DNA of 64,000 nt from Lonicera japonica (taxonomy: Eukaryota; Streptophyta; Magnoliopsida; Dipsacales; Caprifoliaceae). Every line of letters begins with the position of its first letter. The first letter of the stretch is position 1. The position numbers were made by a program, and so were the translations under genes. Shown here piece by piece: positions 1 through 11,992 of the stretch. Location of the stretch: the NCBI GenBank assembly GCA_021464415.1, contig CM038465.1, positions 79,394,919-79,458,918 of the forward strand, written 5' to 3'. The notes under the pieces are model-generated. The model worked only from the letters and a program-made list of their open reading frames with translations. It did not search any database and was not told where the DNA came from.

Positions 1-370
1 GTTCAATGGGAAAAAGAAAGCATACGAGACATTTGTAGATAATTAGTGGTCAGTTGTTAATTATGTGGTCTCAATATTCAATAGTAAGAAAGGCCAAGGA
101 GATTTATAGAACCTCAGAGATGACATTTTCCAAGAAGTGGGCAATGTTGTTTTACTTAGAATGTTAATTCTTTGTGTCAAGTTCAACTGATCGAAATGAT
201 TAAAACATTTACCACCTTGCTCTTTAATGCAAATTTTCCTTTTAACATCGTTCAGAAGACACTATTGAGTTGACGGTTAACCGAAAGGTTAGATCAGAAA
301 TTGTGGCTCCAGGTCAAGTGAGTATATTGTCATCGTGCCACTGTGAATCCCATTCTGTTACATCTCCATT
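1..370. other. AT-rich intergenic sequence
   Basis: No coding, RNA or clear repeat signal seen. The only open frames are short and carry no recognisable motif. Confidence 0.5.
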
Positions 371-515
371 TTTTTTAATAATAGTAAAGAGAAGTCTAAA
401 TTTCTCTCTTTTTACTACAAATAACAATGATCCCTTCCCAACTCGCGTCAAACTCCAACCTGGGACCTTTTTGATTTAGATAGATGCCTTTACCACTAAG
501 CTAATCCACTACACT
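371..515 (-). repeat. tRNA-derived SINE (decayed)
   Basis: Read on the minus strand there is a pol III box-A-like TAGCTTAGTGG, then about 35 bp on a box-B-like region (GGTCCCAGGTTGGAGTTTGA), and the copy ends in an A-run that appears as a T-run at 370-377 of the plus strand. Box order, spacing and A-rich 3' end are those of a plant tRNA-derived SINE. Box B departs from GGTTCGAATCC, so this is an old copy and not a tRNA gene. Confidence 0.55.
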
Positions 516-519
516 TGTG

Positions 520-1100
520 TTCTTTTAATGAAGATTTGGCTCTGAATAGGAATCCTATTCTTATTAGGTTTTTTATTGTCCAATTCTTTATTGGCTTTGT
601 ATTGTCCAAATCTTAGTTAGATTTGTATTATTCAATTTCTAATAGGTTTTGACTTTGTATAATCTAGACCCATATAATTTATACTCTATAAATAGATCAT
701 TTGTCATAGGTTTTATTCATGAGTTGTATTGTATTATTTATTAGTTAGATTAGAGAGTATATTTAAGAGATAATATTGAGAGCTCTACTTGGCAACTAAG
801 GCTTGCTTTGCGCATTGTACTTAGAATTGGTCTCATCAATAATAGCTATCACCCGGTGGATTAGTGGTGGTTTTGCCGATACCACCTAATTGCTTGCGTG
901 CTTGGTTAGTTGTTTTCTTCCTTAATATTTTGTTTTTCGTATTACTTGAATTTCAGTGGTGCTTGTTTCTTTAATTATTATAAGCATAATTGTCCTGTCG
1001 GTCCTACGCTTGTGCTAAAGCTTGTCCTAGCGGTATCGTAGCACAACATTTAAGCTTTACTTATGCTTTTGTATCCCTTGAAATCTAGGATCGAAACTTT
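520..1100 (+). repeat. Copia-type LTR remnant (probable solo LTR)
   Basis: A TATAAATA box lies at 687-694, preceded by short direct repeats built on ATTGTCCAAT. It is followed by several hundred bases of leader-like sequence ending next to AGTGGTCAGAG (1108-1118), which resembles the initiator-tRNA-Met primer site AGTGGTATCAGAG with two bases lost. No gag or pol follows, so this is a solo LTR or the stub of a deleted element. Ends are approximate. Confidence 0.5.
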
Positions 1101-1110
1101 GTAAGAAGTG

Positions 1111-1690
1111 GTCAGAGTAATTTGATTATGCATATAGCACTCAAAAGGGTTTTGTTATTTGCAATTACTATCTATTCTTTGTTGGTCGGGTGCCCTGCTT
1201 CTTGTGCTGAGTTATTTACTATACTGTGAGTGCTTTTTGCAGCAAAGTTTTGTAGGAGAGGCATATAAAGTCAATAGCACGTGAATGTTTTTTTTTAAAG
1301 CAATGAGGAAGCCCCATATTTTATTAATATAGAAAATGTTGAGCACTAACAAGATCAAACCTATAATTGTGCATTACTTCCCGTCCTCCTGTTGTTGTTT
1401 TAATTAATCCTCTTTTGACGCCCATTTATTGTTTGGTTAGGTTTCTTTGGTTTCGGTGGTGGATTAGTTTATTCTTTCTAACCTTTTAGCTAGGTTCTTC
1501 TTTGTGTTCTTTCTTGGTTGGTTGGTATTCTAAAAGAAGTAGGGCGGAGTTAGGAATTTTAGTGAAGGGCCTACTTTTACGAATATTGTATTCGAAATTA
1601 ATTGTGACGCTTTCGATTCCCATAAGGAGGCATCGACCTTCAGGAATGGGAAATTAGAAATGCCGTCACTTATAAATACTCATGTGCAAT
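1111..1690. other. Intergenic, no feature recognised
   Basis: AT-rich sequence without coding signal; possibly leader of the Copia remnant to its left. Confidence 0.4.
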
Positions 1691-1698
1691 GGTGTAAG

Positions 1699-2520
1699 CA
1701 ATGTTTTAAATAGCAATAGGGTTTTGGTTCCGGAAGCGCGTATCGCAAATAGTTTAGCGTAAGCTATTTGGGACTTCAATAGCATAATATAAAAAAATAA
1801 AAAATAATGTTATGGGGTATTTTTTTGAAAAAATAATAATAATATATATATAGGGACTTGTGTGCATAAATTTATACTTGAGGGTATTTAAGTGTAAGAG
1901 ACAAAAGTTTAAGGGTCATTACAAAATTAAATCTTTAAAATATCAACCCTACTCATTGCCGAGTGCTGTGCAGACATCCTTCAGTTCTTTTAGTTCCGTT
2001 TTTTGTCTTATCTCTCTCGGTTTCTCACCGTCTCTCTCAGTAAAATGTTTTTCTCTTTTCCATTGGCGCACTTCCACAGTTGAACTTTAAAGAATACCTT
2101 ATATAAGGAGAAGGCTAACCAGGAGAATGTGAGACGACATTAGTGGGAAGGAAAGACGATGATAACACGACTCGAGCAGGAGAAGCAGCAACGACGACAT
2201 CAGTGGAGAAGCAGCAACAACAACGTCAGTGGAGAAAACTGACAGATAGAGGAGAGACGACGGCTGGGAGAGACGACGTACATATAGAGCAGCAACGACT
2301 ATTTCCTTTTTTGACCTAGATTTTCACTTTCCCAAATAACGTAAGTATTATGCAAAAAACATAAATAGTGTACGCTTTTCAAACTATAGCGGGCCACGTC
2401 ACCAAAACACCCATGCTTTTTATTCCATACACCATTTGCTGCAGGCTACTTAGCGTTTAAGGGGAAATCTACGCAATAGCGCGCTATGTAGCGCGAGAAG
2501 TTACACTATTTAAAACGTTG
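1699..2520. mobile_element. Non-autonomous hAT element with perfect 8-bp TSD
   Basis: Terminal inverted repeats CAATGTTTTAAATAG (left) and CTATTTAAAACGTTG (right, one mismatch) are flanked by the exact 8-bp duplication GGTGTAAG at 1691-1698 and 2521-2528. Eight-base duplications and short TIRs define hAT elements. The 822-bp body has no transposase. Its middle (about 2130-2290) is unusually GC-rich for the region, with repeated AGCAGCAACGACGACATCAG-like units, and may be captured or locally amplified sequence. Confidence 0.85.
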
Positions 2521-2528
2521 GGTGTAAG

Positions 2529-3600
2529 TGAAGTAAAATTTTATTTTTAAATATCTATAGAGTGAGAGGACCATGTTTGCTTTTGCCATTAATAATTTGT
2601 TAACTTGTGTTTTACAAGTTAGTTTCTACCGTTGTGCGGGCGGTTGACTAAAATGTAACTTAAGGGAACCTAAATATTCAGGAATAATTATTGGGCCATA
2701 ATTTTATTATTATTGATTTTGATATGTTATATAGACTTGGGTTTGCTGTTTTAATGAGAATTTTTGTGGCTAATGGTTGCATTATATTATTTATTTAAAT
2801 ATTGTGCATGTGTGTCTTTTATTTCATATAGTAGATGATTTGGTGTGTAGAGTATAGCTTATACACAGAAGATCATATCACCAGTTCTTGTGGAATATAA
2901 GTTTATTGGTTCACGATCTTAGATGGAATTGGATACCCATCGGTAGAATTGTAACATAAGTTTTAATAGTTTATCTTGACTACAAGAAACATTATAGTTT
3001 TAACTTGTTGTGCTAGTACACTTTGTGTGTGTTGAACATGACTAGTTTGGGTTAATTATTTTTATACTGACTATATAAAATAATTTAACATCCCATGGTT
3101 ATTATGATTACTTATACTCTTAATCTAGAAATAACTAATAGACATATATGTGTAGTGTTTGTTGTTTTGACTTATTAAGAGTGATATTTTTTTATGGATC
3201 AATAAACTCTATTAATTGGATAACGACGCTATATGTATGATGAATATTAATTATTGATGGAATTCACGTCCTAATATAGGGATTGATGATAACTTCAGAA
3301 AAGTTTATAAGTTTTGATCATGTCAAATATTGCAGGTGAATTATGTTAATCCGATATATCAAATAAGTTAAGTGGTAAACTCAAAATTAAGAAATCATTT
3401 AAATATAATTGTCAATAATTTAATTTAAATGACGGTTATCTATAATCTTAGCGTGAGGAGAATAATACGCATTTAATAATAAGGAGCTCGAAGTATAATT
3501 TTGAGATAAAGACGCGAGTGTAATTATAATTTTTTAGTGGTGTGAATAATAATTTATGAAAAGAATTAATTCATAATCGAATAGGATCCCAGTTTTTCAT
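2529..3600. other. Intergenic, no feature recognised
   Basis: About 1 kb of AT-rich sequence in which no gene, repeat structure or RNA could be supported. Confidence 0.5.
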
Positions 3601-3950
3601 AGTAAGCCCAAACACTTATTTCTCCTGAGGTTCCCTATCGTAGTCATATATATATATACCGGCCTTACCTCTTCTCAAAGTACAATAATTCTCACAAATT
3701 TTCGTAGAGAGAAGCGAAGGAGTTCTTGGTGATACTGTAGCCCACATTCGGTACAAGATAACATGGTAAAAAGAATATGATAAAAGATCGTGAGGTTCCA
3801 TCGAACCCGTGTTCTCGATTCATTTACATTAACTACTGTTCGTGCTGAGAGGATATCAAACCAAAGAGATCTCGAAAGTAAATTTCGATTTCGCATTAGG
3901 GTTTTATGTAAAATTTGTGTTCGATCTATACGCAATATTGAACGATCCTG
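3600..3950 (+). repeat. Possible LTR remnant ending at a degenerate primer site
   Basis: A leader-like stretch (GAGAGAAGCGAAGGAGTTCT at about 3709) ends beside CCTGGTATTAAG (3948-3959), which could be a mutated Copia primer site TGGTATCAGAG. No second LTR or coding region was found. Weak call. Confidence 0.3.
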
Positions 3951-4079
3951 GTATTAAGTTTCCATCAGTTAGGCCTACTGCCGAATTGGTCTAGCCTCGT
4001 TTAATAATCGAAGTCCAAGTCTAATCATAGAACATTCCTATAATGGAACTCCAATGAAGAAATCTTATTGCCGAGTAAG

Positions 4080-6300
4080 ATGTACAAGGGCTAACGCAGT
4101 TAGGTTTTTGGGCAGCATAGTCAAGATGATGTCATTACATGTTGATGTGGCCGTGAAGATGCTAATGTGGTCATCTTGACAAGACCAATAAACACAATCA
4201 AATTATTTCAACTCGTATAGTTTCTGAGATATCATAGTTTCACTATTTGGCCGAGATGGTTGTCTTCACCAATGAGGACATGACACATGTTCTAGCCAAA
4301 ATGAACATACAATTATGTTGAGATAGTCATCATAACCAATGAGATAAGCACAACTTTAAAGTGTAAAGTTAATTAGTTATATATAAGAATTAATCCACCT
4401 GTAAGTGTTGGAGTGGTGCCTAAGTTTTGCTTATTATGGTCTTTTTACTGTTTACCCTAATGAAGCATTGTAACCATAATTCTATATATATAAATAGAAA
4501 ATGGAATGATCATTGGGAGGGGTCCTGAATTTTAGGCCATAGGTAATAGAGGGAGAAAACTTGTAGCTTGTATCTTCTCCAATTATTATCAAGTTAATAC
4601 AAAACACACAAAAAAAGCATGCACTGCCGGAAGGATGTGAAAATCCCTAGAAGAATCTATCTATAAAAAAAATTCGGTGTTCATTATTTCATTGTTCCAT
4701 TCTTAAATTGATTTTACTAAAAACTCCTCATTGTGAGTGACTCCAAATTTTTCGTCTCTCACAATTGGCGTCGTCTATGGAAAACGAGGATTTTTTTTCC
4801 ATTTCATAGTAATTTCACTATTTGAAAACTCATTTTTTTGGTTCTTACGATGGTTCAGACCAGGAAGACCACTGATGGCCCCCAAACATTATTATCACAG
4901 CAGCATCATTGCTATGATTGCATAATAAACAGCCCTACCAAGAGTGCACGAGTCAATCCCACCAACCACGTTGAGAAGAATGGACAATAATTACAATGAA
5001 AATAACATTGCTGCTAGAGGCTTGGAAAGTGAACTTACTAAACTAAGGCTTCAGAACTAGGTTCTTTAAACAGTTCTTAAAGAATACTTGAAGAAGTCGG
5101 CATCTTGAGATGAAGAGAACACATTGCTGCTTTATCCACGAAGCAGACATGCCCAAACAAAACCCCAGAACCTACTCAAGTAGCTAGCACCCATTTAGAC
5201 CTAAAATCAATTTGCTAAAAAGGCTAAATATGTCTAGGTTTCTACACCGGAGGTTTCGATGGTACTCAAAGGCAAAGTGTCTTCGAAAGGATAACAAAAA
5301 AGGATGCTGGCCCAAAAACATGGGTTAAGCATGATCTTATAAGGTTGATTTACACCACTGTTGTTGGAAAGGCTGTTGCACACATGCCGAGAGATTTGGC
5401 GAAAAAATCATTGGGAGAGTAGAGCGGCTCCCCATTCACTTAAAAAATAGCATAAGTTGCCATTTTAAAGAAAATCTCTATGCAAAAGTTCAGCATATAT
5501 GATGGCCGAATTAATCCTGCCGATCATGTTCGATATTACCAATAGATTATGGTATATTGCTTTTCAGATGATGCAGTCATGTGCAAAATGTTCCCAGCAA
5601 GTTTAGGGAACGCAGCCTTGAGATGGTTCAATCGGCTGCTGCCTGGCCAAATTAACAGTTTTAAGGAGCTTGTCGAGCAATTTGAAACAAGGTTTATAAT
5701 GAACAGCCGAGTTGTCAAAGGCTCAGAGGCATTAACAAATTTAAGAAAAATGAAAGATGAAATTCTAAATGAGTATTCTTTTCGGTATTACGAAATATAG
5801 CGTGAGATAAAATATTGTGATTTGAGATTTGCCTTGAACACCTTCAAGTATGGCTTACCTGAGGACAGCAATGGAATTTATAACTCCCTGACCAAAGTTC
5901 CACCGTATGTTTTTGATGAGCTGTTCTTAAAGGTTAATGAATACGACAAAGTATAAGACAACAAAGTTGCAATAGTTGGTACCAGTGAAGGGAAAAAGTA
6001 AAGAAATGGGGGCAATGGCAATGGGAAATTTGACAAGTCCAACCGGAATAGGAAATATGATTTCTCTAAAATCAGTGAAGAAGGATACAGAAGAGTGATT
6101 ACAATTTTCACCAAGCCGATTCACAAAATAATGCTTGATATTTAGAACCAACCATTTTTTGAATGTTCGAGACTAATAGGCGATAACCCAGTAACAAGAA
6201 ATAACAATATCATGTGCTCTTATCATAAGGACTAATATGATTTGTAAAAGATATTTAATCGATCAAAATAACCTTGAAAGTAAGAATGGCCACCTAATGT
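4080..6300 (+). mobile_element. Ty3/Gypsy retrotransposon, 5' part, decayed
   Basis: The left portion behaves as a 5' LTR, with a TATA-like run at about 4482-4497. It is followed by a primer-binding-like sequence TTGGCGTCGTCTATGG at 4765-4780, close to the usual plant Gypsy primer site (TTGGCGCCGTCTGTGG). Directly after comes a gag reading frame broken by several stops. No pol is present, and the copy trails off before the T-run at 6306-6322. LTR start is not fixed. Confidence 0.65.
4850..6140 (+). pseudogene. Ty3/Gypsy gag pseudogene
   Basis: The frame opens with MVQTRK at 4850, the common start of plant Gypsy gag, and soon meets a stop. The best preserved part is 5470-5800, a retrotransposon gag domain: an FSIYDG segment, then FPASLGNAALRWFNRLLPG, INSFKELVEQFETRF and NLRKMKDEILNEYSFRY. 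A stop interrupts between the first two and another follows YYEI. Downstream, GLPEDSNGIYNSLTKVPPY continues the capsid-like domain and an N/G/K-rich tail ends it. Several in-frame stops and no zinc knuckle mean it cannot make a working gag. Confidence 0.7.
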
Positions 6301-6952
6301 AATTATTTTTTTTTTTTTTTTTGTCGGTAAAAGGAAAAATTGGTGTTTGAATAACCAAAACTTATTTGGGCCATCTGAATTGCGTTGTGACTATGCATGT
6401 AAATGTAAATATACTATTAAAACATGCTGCAAGTGTTCAAACCATAAGAGTCATATCGAATTCAAAACTCACTACTCAAAGCGATATTTAATGCTCAATT
6501 AACACTTATAAGTAAGATTTAACAAGTAAATTAGGTATGGGGTGATTAATTGCAAGATTAGACTTGTAATATTTTCATCAAAATTAAAGGGGAACAACGG
6601 TATATAACTGATATGTGTGCGTATTTTTTACTTTCCAAAAGACAATTAAATAATAAAATACAAAATTTCAAAAATTAAAGGAGATGAATTGTGAATTGTC
6701 CTCAGTATCCAATTCTTTACTCCATCCACCATTACTAAAAAGCATTAGCCTTTTTTACTTTCCTTCGCATTTTATTATGGTTTTTCATCCTCTTAGAAAG
6801 TTAGGTATTTGAACAAATTGGGTACTAAACTAGTGCCACTTAAAACAAAATAAAAGAAATTAAAGTTTTACTTAATTGGCATTTAAACGAAATACCATAA
6901 CCCAACTAGTGTAGCATGTTACAGACACAAATTTGGTTAGTATCACCGTGAC
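6141..6952. other. Intergenic with T-run
   Basis: AT-rich sequence with a T homopolymer at about 6306-6322. No gene seen. Confidence 0.5.
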
Positions 6953-7510
6953 TAGGGGTGTGCAAAAAAATTGAAAAATCAGCCCGAGTTGAACCGAATT
7001 ACTAGTTTTTAAGATTTTCAGTCTTGATTTAGTTGAAGAGTATGAAAACCGAAAAGGGTCGGTTCGGTTGTCTGTTCCTGGTGTTACCAAACTGGTAAAA
7101 ATCGAACGGAATCGATTTGCTGTGGAATGAATTTATGAAAAGTATTTTAATAAAAAAAAGCGAAGGAATAAAAATATAAAATCTTTTATTTTTTGTCAAA
7201 AATTATTTAAGAAAAAATTGTCCAATTGATTAAAAATAAGCCCAATTTTCTGTCAAAAATGATTTTAAGTCATTGCACAACAATATAAAAGTAATTTTTA
7301 AACCATGGCCCAATAATATAAAATAGGCCTAATTACTAAAGCCTAAAATCGACATAAACTGATTAACCGAATCAAGTTCGATCGAACCAATCCCGATCGG
7401 TTTTAAGGTTTATCGGTTCGGCTCGGTTGACCGCCATCTTAAAATCGATATGTCGGTTCGATTAATGCTGAAACCACACAGTTCGATTAACCGAACCATG
7501 CACACCCATA
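6953..7510. mobile_element. hAT MITE, CGGTTCGG-rich family
   Basis: Ends TAGGGGTGTGCA (left) and TGCACACCCATA (right) are inverted repeats with one mismatch. Flanks ACCGTGAC (6945-6952) and ACTGTGAC (7511-7518) form an 8-bp target duplication with one change. The 558-bp interior has many GGTTCGGTT/AACCGAACC motifs and no coding capacity. A related copy sits at 54864-55433. Confidence 0.8.
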
Positions 7511-7518
7511 ACTGTGAC

Positions 7519-9334
7519 ATACGAATCATTAATCTAATTAACGCTAAAAACATATAGTGCTTTGATACCGAGGTTTGGTTAAGCCAAAAATTATTCAAAT
7601 ATTTCACTTATAAGGCTCAAGTTTAAATTTCGCTGTTGACTGTCCATCTTAGGCATTGGCTATCTTAGTAAGGGGCCGGGGGGGGGGGGTAATTGCCCCG
7701 CCCCCATTAGATTTTTTGAATGCTTAATATATTATTAGAGGTGATCTCCATCAATTTTTTCTCAAAGTTTCCATGTAAAACTTACCCTTTTTCGTTCCAT
7801 GTTTTCACTTAAAGTAGATCATTTTGAGCGATAATTTCTCATGCACCCCATAACTATTTTGAGCAAAGAAATATACGATTTTGATGTCCTCACAGACAAG
7901 AACATGAATCTATAATAACATTTCATAACCGAGTGTGAGTTCCTACTGAGCGTGTTGATTTAGAATGTCTTAATCTTATTTTGATAATAATAATAACTTA
8001 ATCATGTGTAGTTTAGCATATTTCTTGAAATAAGTTTATAATTCATTATCTTAGAAATTCAAGAAAAACATGAATTTTACAAAAAAAGCATGCCATTTTA
8101 TAATGATCATTGAAATTATATCCGATCAAGTCAACAAAACATTTGATAACACTAAGAAGATTGATCACTTAATTGCTTTATCAATTTCATATATTTCAAG
8201 AGTATCATATATGTTAACATTGCAATTCATGAAGAATAATGATCAAAGAAATATATGAGAAGTTTCAAGGCCAAAAATTCAAGTAAAGATCAAATAGAAG
8301 AAATAAGACAAAACATTCAAAAACTCGTCAATTCGATAATTGATTGAGTGCTTAGGATTTATGTAACGTTTCTTTATTGATAAATACCTATAGCTTAAAC
8401 TTGTTTATGCATCATTCGTATATTGAATTTAACAAAAAGTTTGAAATATATTTTCTTTGAAAAATAACTTCTTTATAAACCGACTTTCTAATTAACTAAT
8501 AATTAAATCATATGAATACTTTTTGAGTCATAAACAAAATTGGGCGTCTTAAAAACATATTAGGAACATTCTCTGAACATTAAAATGAATTTTGGATCAA
8601 TATTAAAGAAGTCAAAAAATTGGATATTTGGCTTGATTGACATAAACATTAATTGACTGATGAGCTTTACTCAGTCGACTGATACCTCAGAATATAACCA
8701 TTGGACTTTTGATTTTTGCCTTGTTTTAAGGTAACAACTCTATATAACCTCTCAAATGGCCATATACTATTTGGAACTATATATTGGAGGTCCAAGACAC
8801 ATTTAAGCCAACTTGGATCATCATTTTTACTCATTATTTGTCTATTCACAACATTTCAAGATTCAAGACTTTGCATTGATCATACCATTCATCTTTGAGC
8901 TAAAATTATTGAGCAATTTTGATAATTCTAGTGTCAGCTTTATTTGTATCTTGTACACACTTGAGAGTTATTATTCATTGGTATGCATCACCAAACAACT
9001 TATATTTTTCATTTGTGAGATAATTTCCCATAATTTAGCAAGAAGATTTTTTTGTGTTGAGTGTGGTGAGAAGAATTGTACTTGCTTGAGTGTTGTAAGA
9101 AGAATAACACTTGTTGAGTGTAATGATAAAGATTACACTTGTAAGAATATTTGATTTTCACCCATAAAAAAATCGATTAATGGAATTTCTCGGGAAAACT
9201 ATTCCGGCGCAGACGTATGGTCTAAACAACCGAACCGCATAAACAAAATGTCTTTGTATTTTACGGTTCTATCTTTCTAAATTCAAGTTCCTTACTTATC
9301 ATTATTGCTTTACATTGAGTTTATATTACTTGAC
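7519..9334. other. Intergenic with a G-tract
   Basis: About 1.8 kb of AT-rich sequence. The one notable spot is a G-run at about 7672-7690 followed by GCCCCGCCCCC (7696-7706), able to form a G:C hairpin or quadruplex. Short open frames (for example 8813-9154) show no recognisable domain. Confidence 0.5.
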
Positions 9335-9382
9335 ATATTTCCTTGATATATATATATATATCTTATAAAAGAATAAAAGGAG

Positions 9383-10035
9383 TTATTTACATCTTAAGTT
9401 GGGCATACCCAACTGATCCATCTTCAGCGAGCCTTTAACACATCTAGGCAGCTGATCCCAAAGGCTATAGAAAATAAATCTTTTTTCCTTACAACCATGA
9501 TTAGCCAATTTATCAGCAACACAGTTACTTTCCTTATATACATTAGAGACTACAAAATTCATCTGACTAATCAAATGCTTAAGCTTCCTAATCTCATATA
9601 ACATAGACCAAGGAGTGGAAGATTTGTTCAACAGAATCGAAACTAAAACTTGAGAGTCAGATTCGGTATCAATCTCAAAAACTCCCAGCTCCCAGCAACG
9701 TTGAATCCCTTGAAGAAGAGCTTTCACTTCAGCCATCATATTAGATCCAACCCCAAAATAATCTGCTATACCCCATATCAATCTACCCTTATCATATCTT
9801 AGGACACACCCTCCTCCTGATTGACCCGGATTACCCTTCGAACACCCATCTGAGTTAAGTTTGAATCTTCCATGAGCAAGAAATTTTCACCGAGTAACAA
9901 CGACTTTAGAACAAAGAGAAGGTAACTGATGAACAAACTCATGCAACCATTGCTGATCTTTGCTACACCTCTTTTGGAGGAGATTACTATTATATAAAAT
10001 AGCAAGTATAGTGTCATCAGCATTTTTAAGAATAC
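9383..10035 (-). pseudogene. LINE ORF2 C-terminus: RNase H domain (broken)
   Basis: Plant-LINE RNase H (RVT_3 type). Reading minus, FKLNSDGCSKGNPGQSGGG gives the first catalytic Asp, MAEVKALLQGIQ the Glu, and DTESDSQVLVSIL the second Asp region, with a terminal NCVADKLANHG block. A TGA stops the frame just upstream of FLAHGRF where Trp is expected, and the adjacent frame is open there only by chance. It joins across the nested insertion to the RT zinc-binding part at 11650-11974. Confidence 0.75.
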
Positions 10036-11645
10036 AATGTTGTGGATGTTTTAATTACTCGCAAGTGCACGAATCGAATACTGGTATAGCTTAGGCAAGA
10101 GCGAGGTCGAACCCTAGGAACTTGACGGATGGAATGTATATATCTCTCTCACTAATTCTAATTAATTCATAATCTAGCTTAAAAAGTGATTGGGTTGATT
10201 TATCAACTAAGAATACGAATAAAATAATAAACTGATAAAAATACTAGTGAAATAATCAATTAATAAAATACTAGGGTGGCGGAATCATATATTTGATATC
10301 ATATTCCTAGTATTCATGCCCAGCAAACTTTACTCTCTGTCTCGCACTAATTTGATCTCTCGACTCTATTAGATGCGGAAAATAAATTCAATTAAGCTCA
10401 ATTAAATTATAAAATCCAAGTGTTAATTCTTCCACAGCCAAACAAATGTATAAAATCAAAACACTCACTATATCCGTCAAAACACACCTTATATCCGCTC
10501 TCAACAAATCATAAGGTGAATCCAACAAAAAATAATGAGAATCCAATTTTATTTTTTATCAATTAAAATAGGCATTCAATAGGAAAAATTATTCTTAGCA
10601 TTAAAGTATTAAATTGGTAGAGTCAATTGGAATGAAACGTGCAAGGGAATCAACCAAATATACTCATCCTCACCCCTAGAAAATAACCTAATCTAGCATG
10701 CTTGAAATTGAAACACAAAACATAATTAAATAATATATAAGTAAACAAATTAAATAATTACTTAGTACGCACAGATAAATTGAAGAAAGAAACTAATTCT
10801 AAATTAATTGCACAAAATAGTCCACTCTAAAATAAATAAAAATGCTACTCTTTAATTAATCGAAAGAAAAGAGAAGAAGAAGAAGAAAATTAAAACTTTA
10901 ATAAAATAAATCTTTCTGCAAAAAGTTATTGTGCACGGTTAATGAAGAATAGGAAAAAGAAGGAATAAAAATACTAATTGAGGCTACTGTATAATTCAAA
11001 AGAAAAAACGAAAAAATAAATAAATAAATAAAGACTTCTCCTCGATTAACGTGTAGAAGAAGGGAAGAATAAATTTGCAGCTATGTTATACCATTATCAA
11101 AAACCGTGCAAGAGGAAAAAAATAAATTGTGACCGCTGCTGTTTATCGAAAAGCAAGAAAGAAAAGAAAGGAAAAAATAAAAGTAAAAGCTCTTCCAATT
11201 TGATTGTCGGCTGTATTTATATTTGATGATGATTCCAATATTAAGGCTTGGGCTTTAATAGTGCTGGGCATTAAATTGACTAGATGGGCTTGGCCACTGG
11301 GCTACTCCTTTAATTGTTGGCTGCTTGACTAATGCATTGGGCTTGCTATTTCAATTGACCCGCTAGACTTAATTTTTTAGCGCACTAATTTTATTTTGGC
11401 CATAATTTCGTGCTCTGAACTCCGATTGATGCAAGATTTTTGCCCACGCGTAGCTAACTCAGAACTTTTGTCTCTGGAGTTTTCTTCAAATTACGTACCG
11501 ATTAGTGCCAGAAATTTATTGAACTCAGGCCTTACGCGCAATCATTTTTTCCTTCAATTGCAAACTTCTCAATTTAATTCCAAATACCTGAAAAACTCCA
11601 AAAATACAACAAACGTAGTAATATATGCTCTTCAAGATATATATT
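10036..11645. mobile_element. Unclassified repeat inserted in the LINE
   Basis: The LINE frame reads IGTI at its right-hand junction and VFLKNADD at its left. Joining the two sides gives one continuous codon series, with a short AAT present on both sides. The insert starts near TGTTGTGGATG and contains CTCGCAAGTGCACGAATCG, a word I recall from dispersed plant repeats. It is AT-rich with no coding domain. It starts with TG but does not end in CA, so an old solo LTR is possible but unproven. Confidence 0.5.
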
Positions 11646-11649
11646 AGTG

Positions 11650-11974
11650 ACCTAAATTGTACCAATTTCTTGGCACATCATACAATCAATACCTTTACTT
11701 GCTTTATCAAACCGATTAGAATTTTTGTAACACCACAAAGTCCAGCATATCGTAACAAGGATAAGAGAAAGGACGAATTTATGACATGGAGAGTAAACTT
11801 TAGCCAGCCACCATTCATTAATTTTGAGTTTGAGGATGGAAGAATTACTAAAAATGCCCATCTTGCTTTCATAGTGCTTCTAAATTTTAGAAGCCACCTC
11901 ACTTTGAACCATGACATGATCTAGGGTCTCCAACTTAGGCTCGTTGCAACAGTCGCATTTAGAAGCAATTTGGA
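11650..11974 (-). pseudogene. LINE ORF2 fragment: RT zinc-binding segment
   Basis: Minus-strand reading gives SKCDCCNEPKLETLDHVMV (a zf-RVT-like CxxC...H block), then a stop, then WWLAKVYSPCHKF and ICWTLWCYKNSNRF, the conserved stretch between the zinc-binding region and RNase H of plant L1 elements. This is the truncated 5' end of the LINE bounded by the 18-bp duplication at 11975. It is non-functional. Confidence 0.7.
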
Positions 11975-11992
11975 ATATTTCCTTGATATATA

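Larger units (their letters stand above)
9335..11992 (-). mobile_element. 5'-truncated LINE with 18-bp TSD and nested insertion
   Basis: The 18-bp direct repeat ATATTTCCTTGATATATA occurs at 9335-9352 and 11975-11992. Between them, on the minus strand, lie the C-terminal parts of a plant L1-type ORF2: a zinc-binding RT segment (11650-11974) and an RNase H domain (9383-10035), split by about 1.6 kb of unrelated sequence. Long target duplications and 5' truncation are what target-primed reverse transcription leaves. Several stops show it is dead. Confidence 0.8.
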
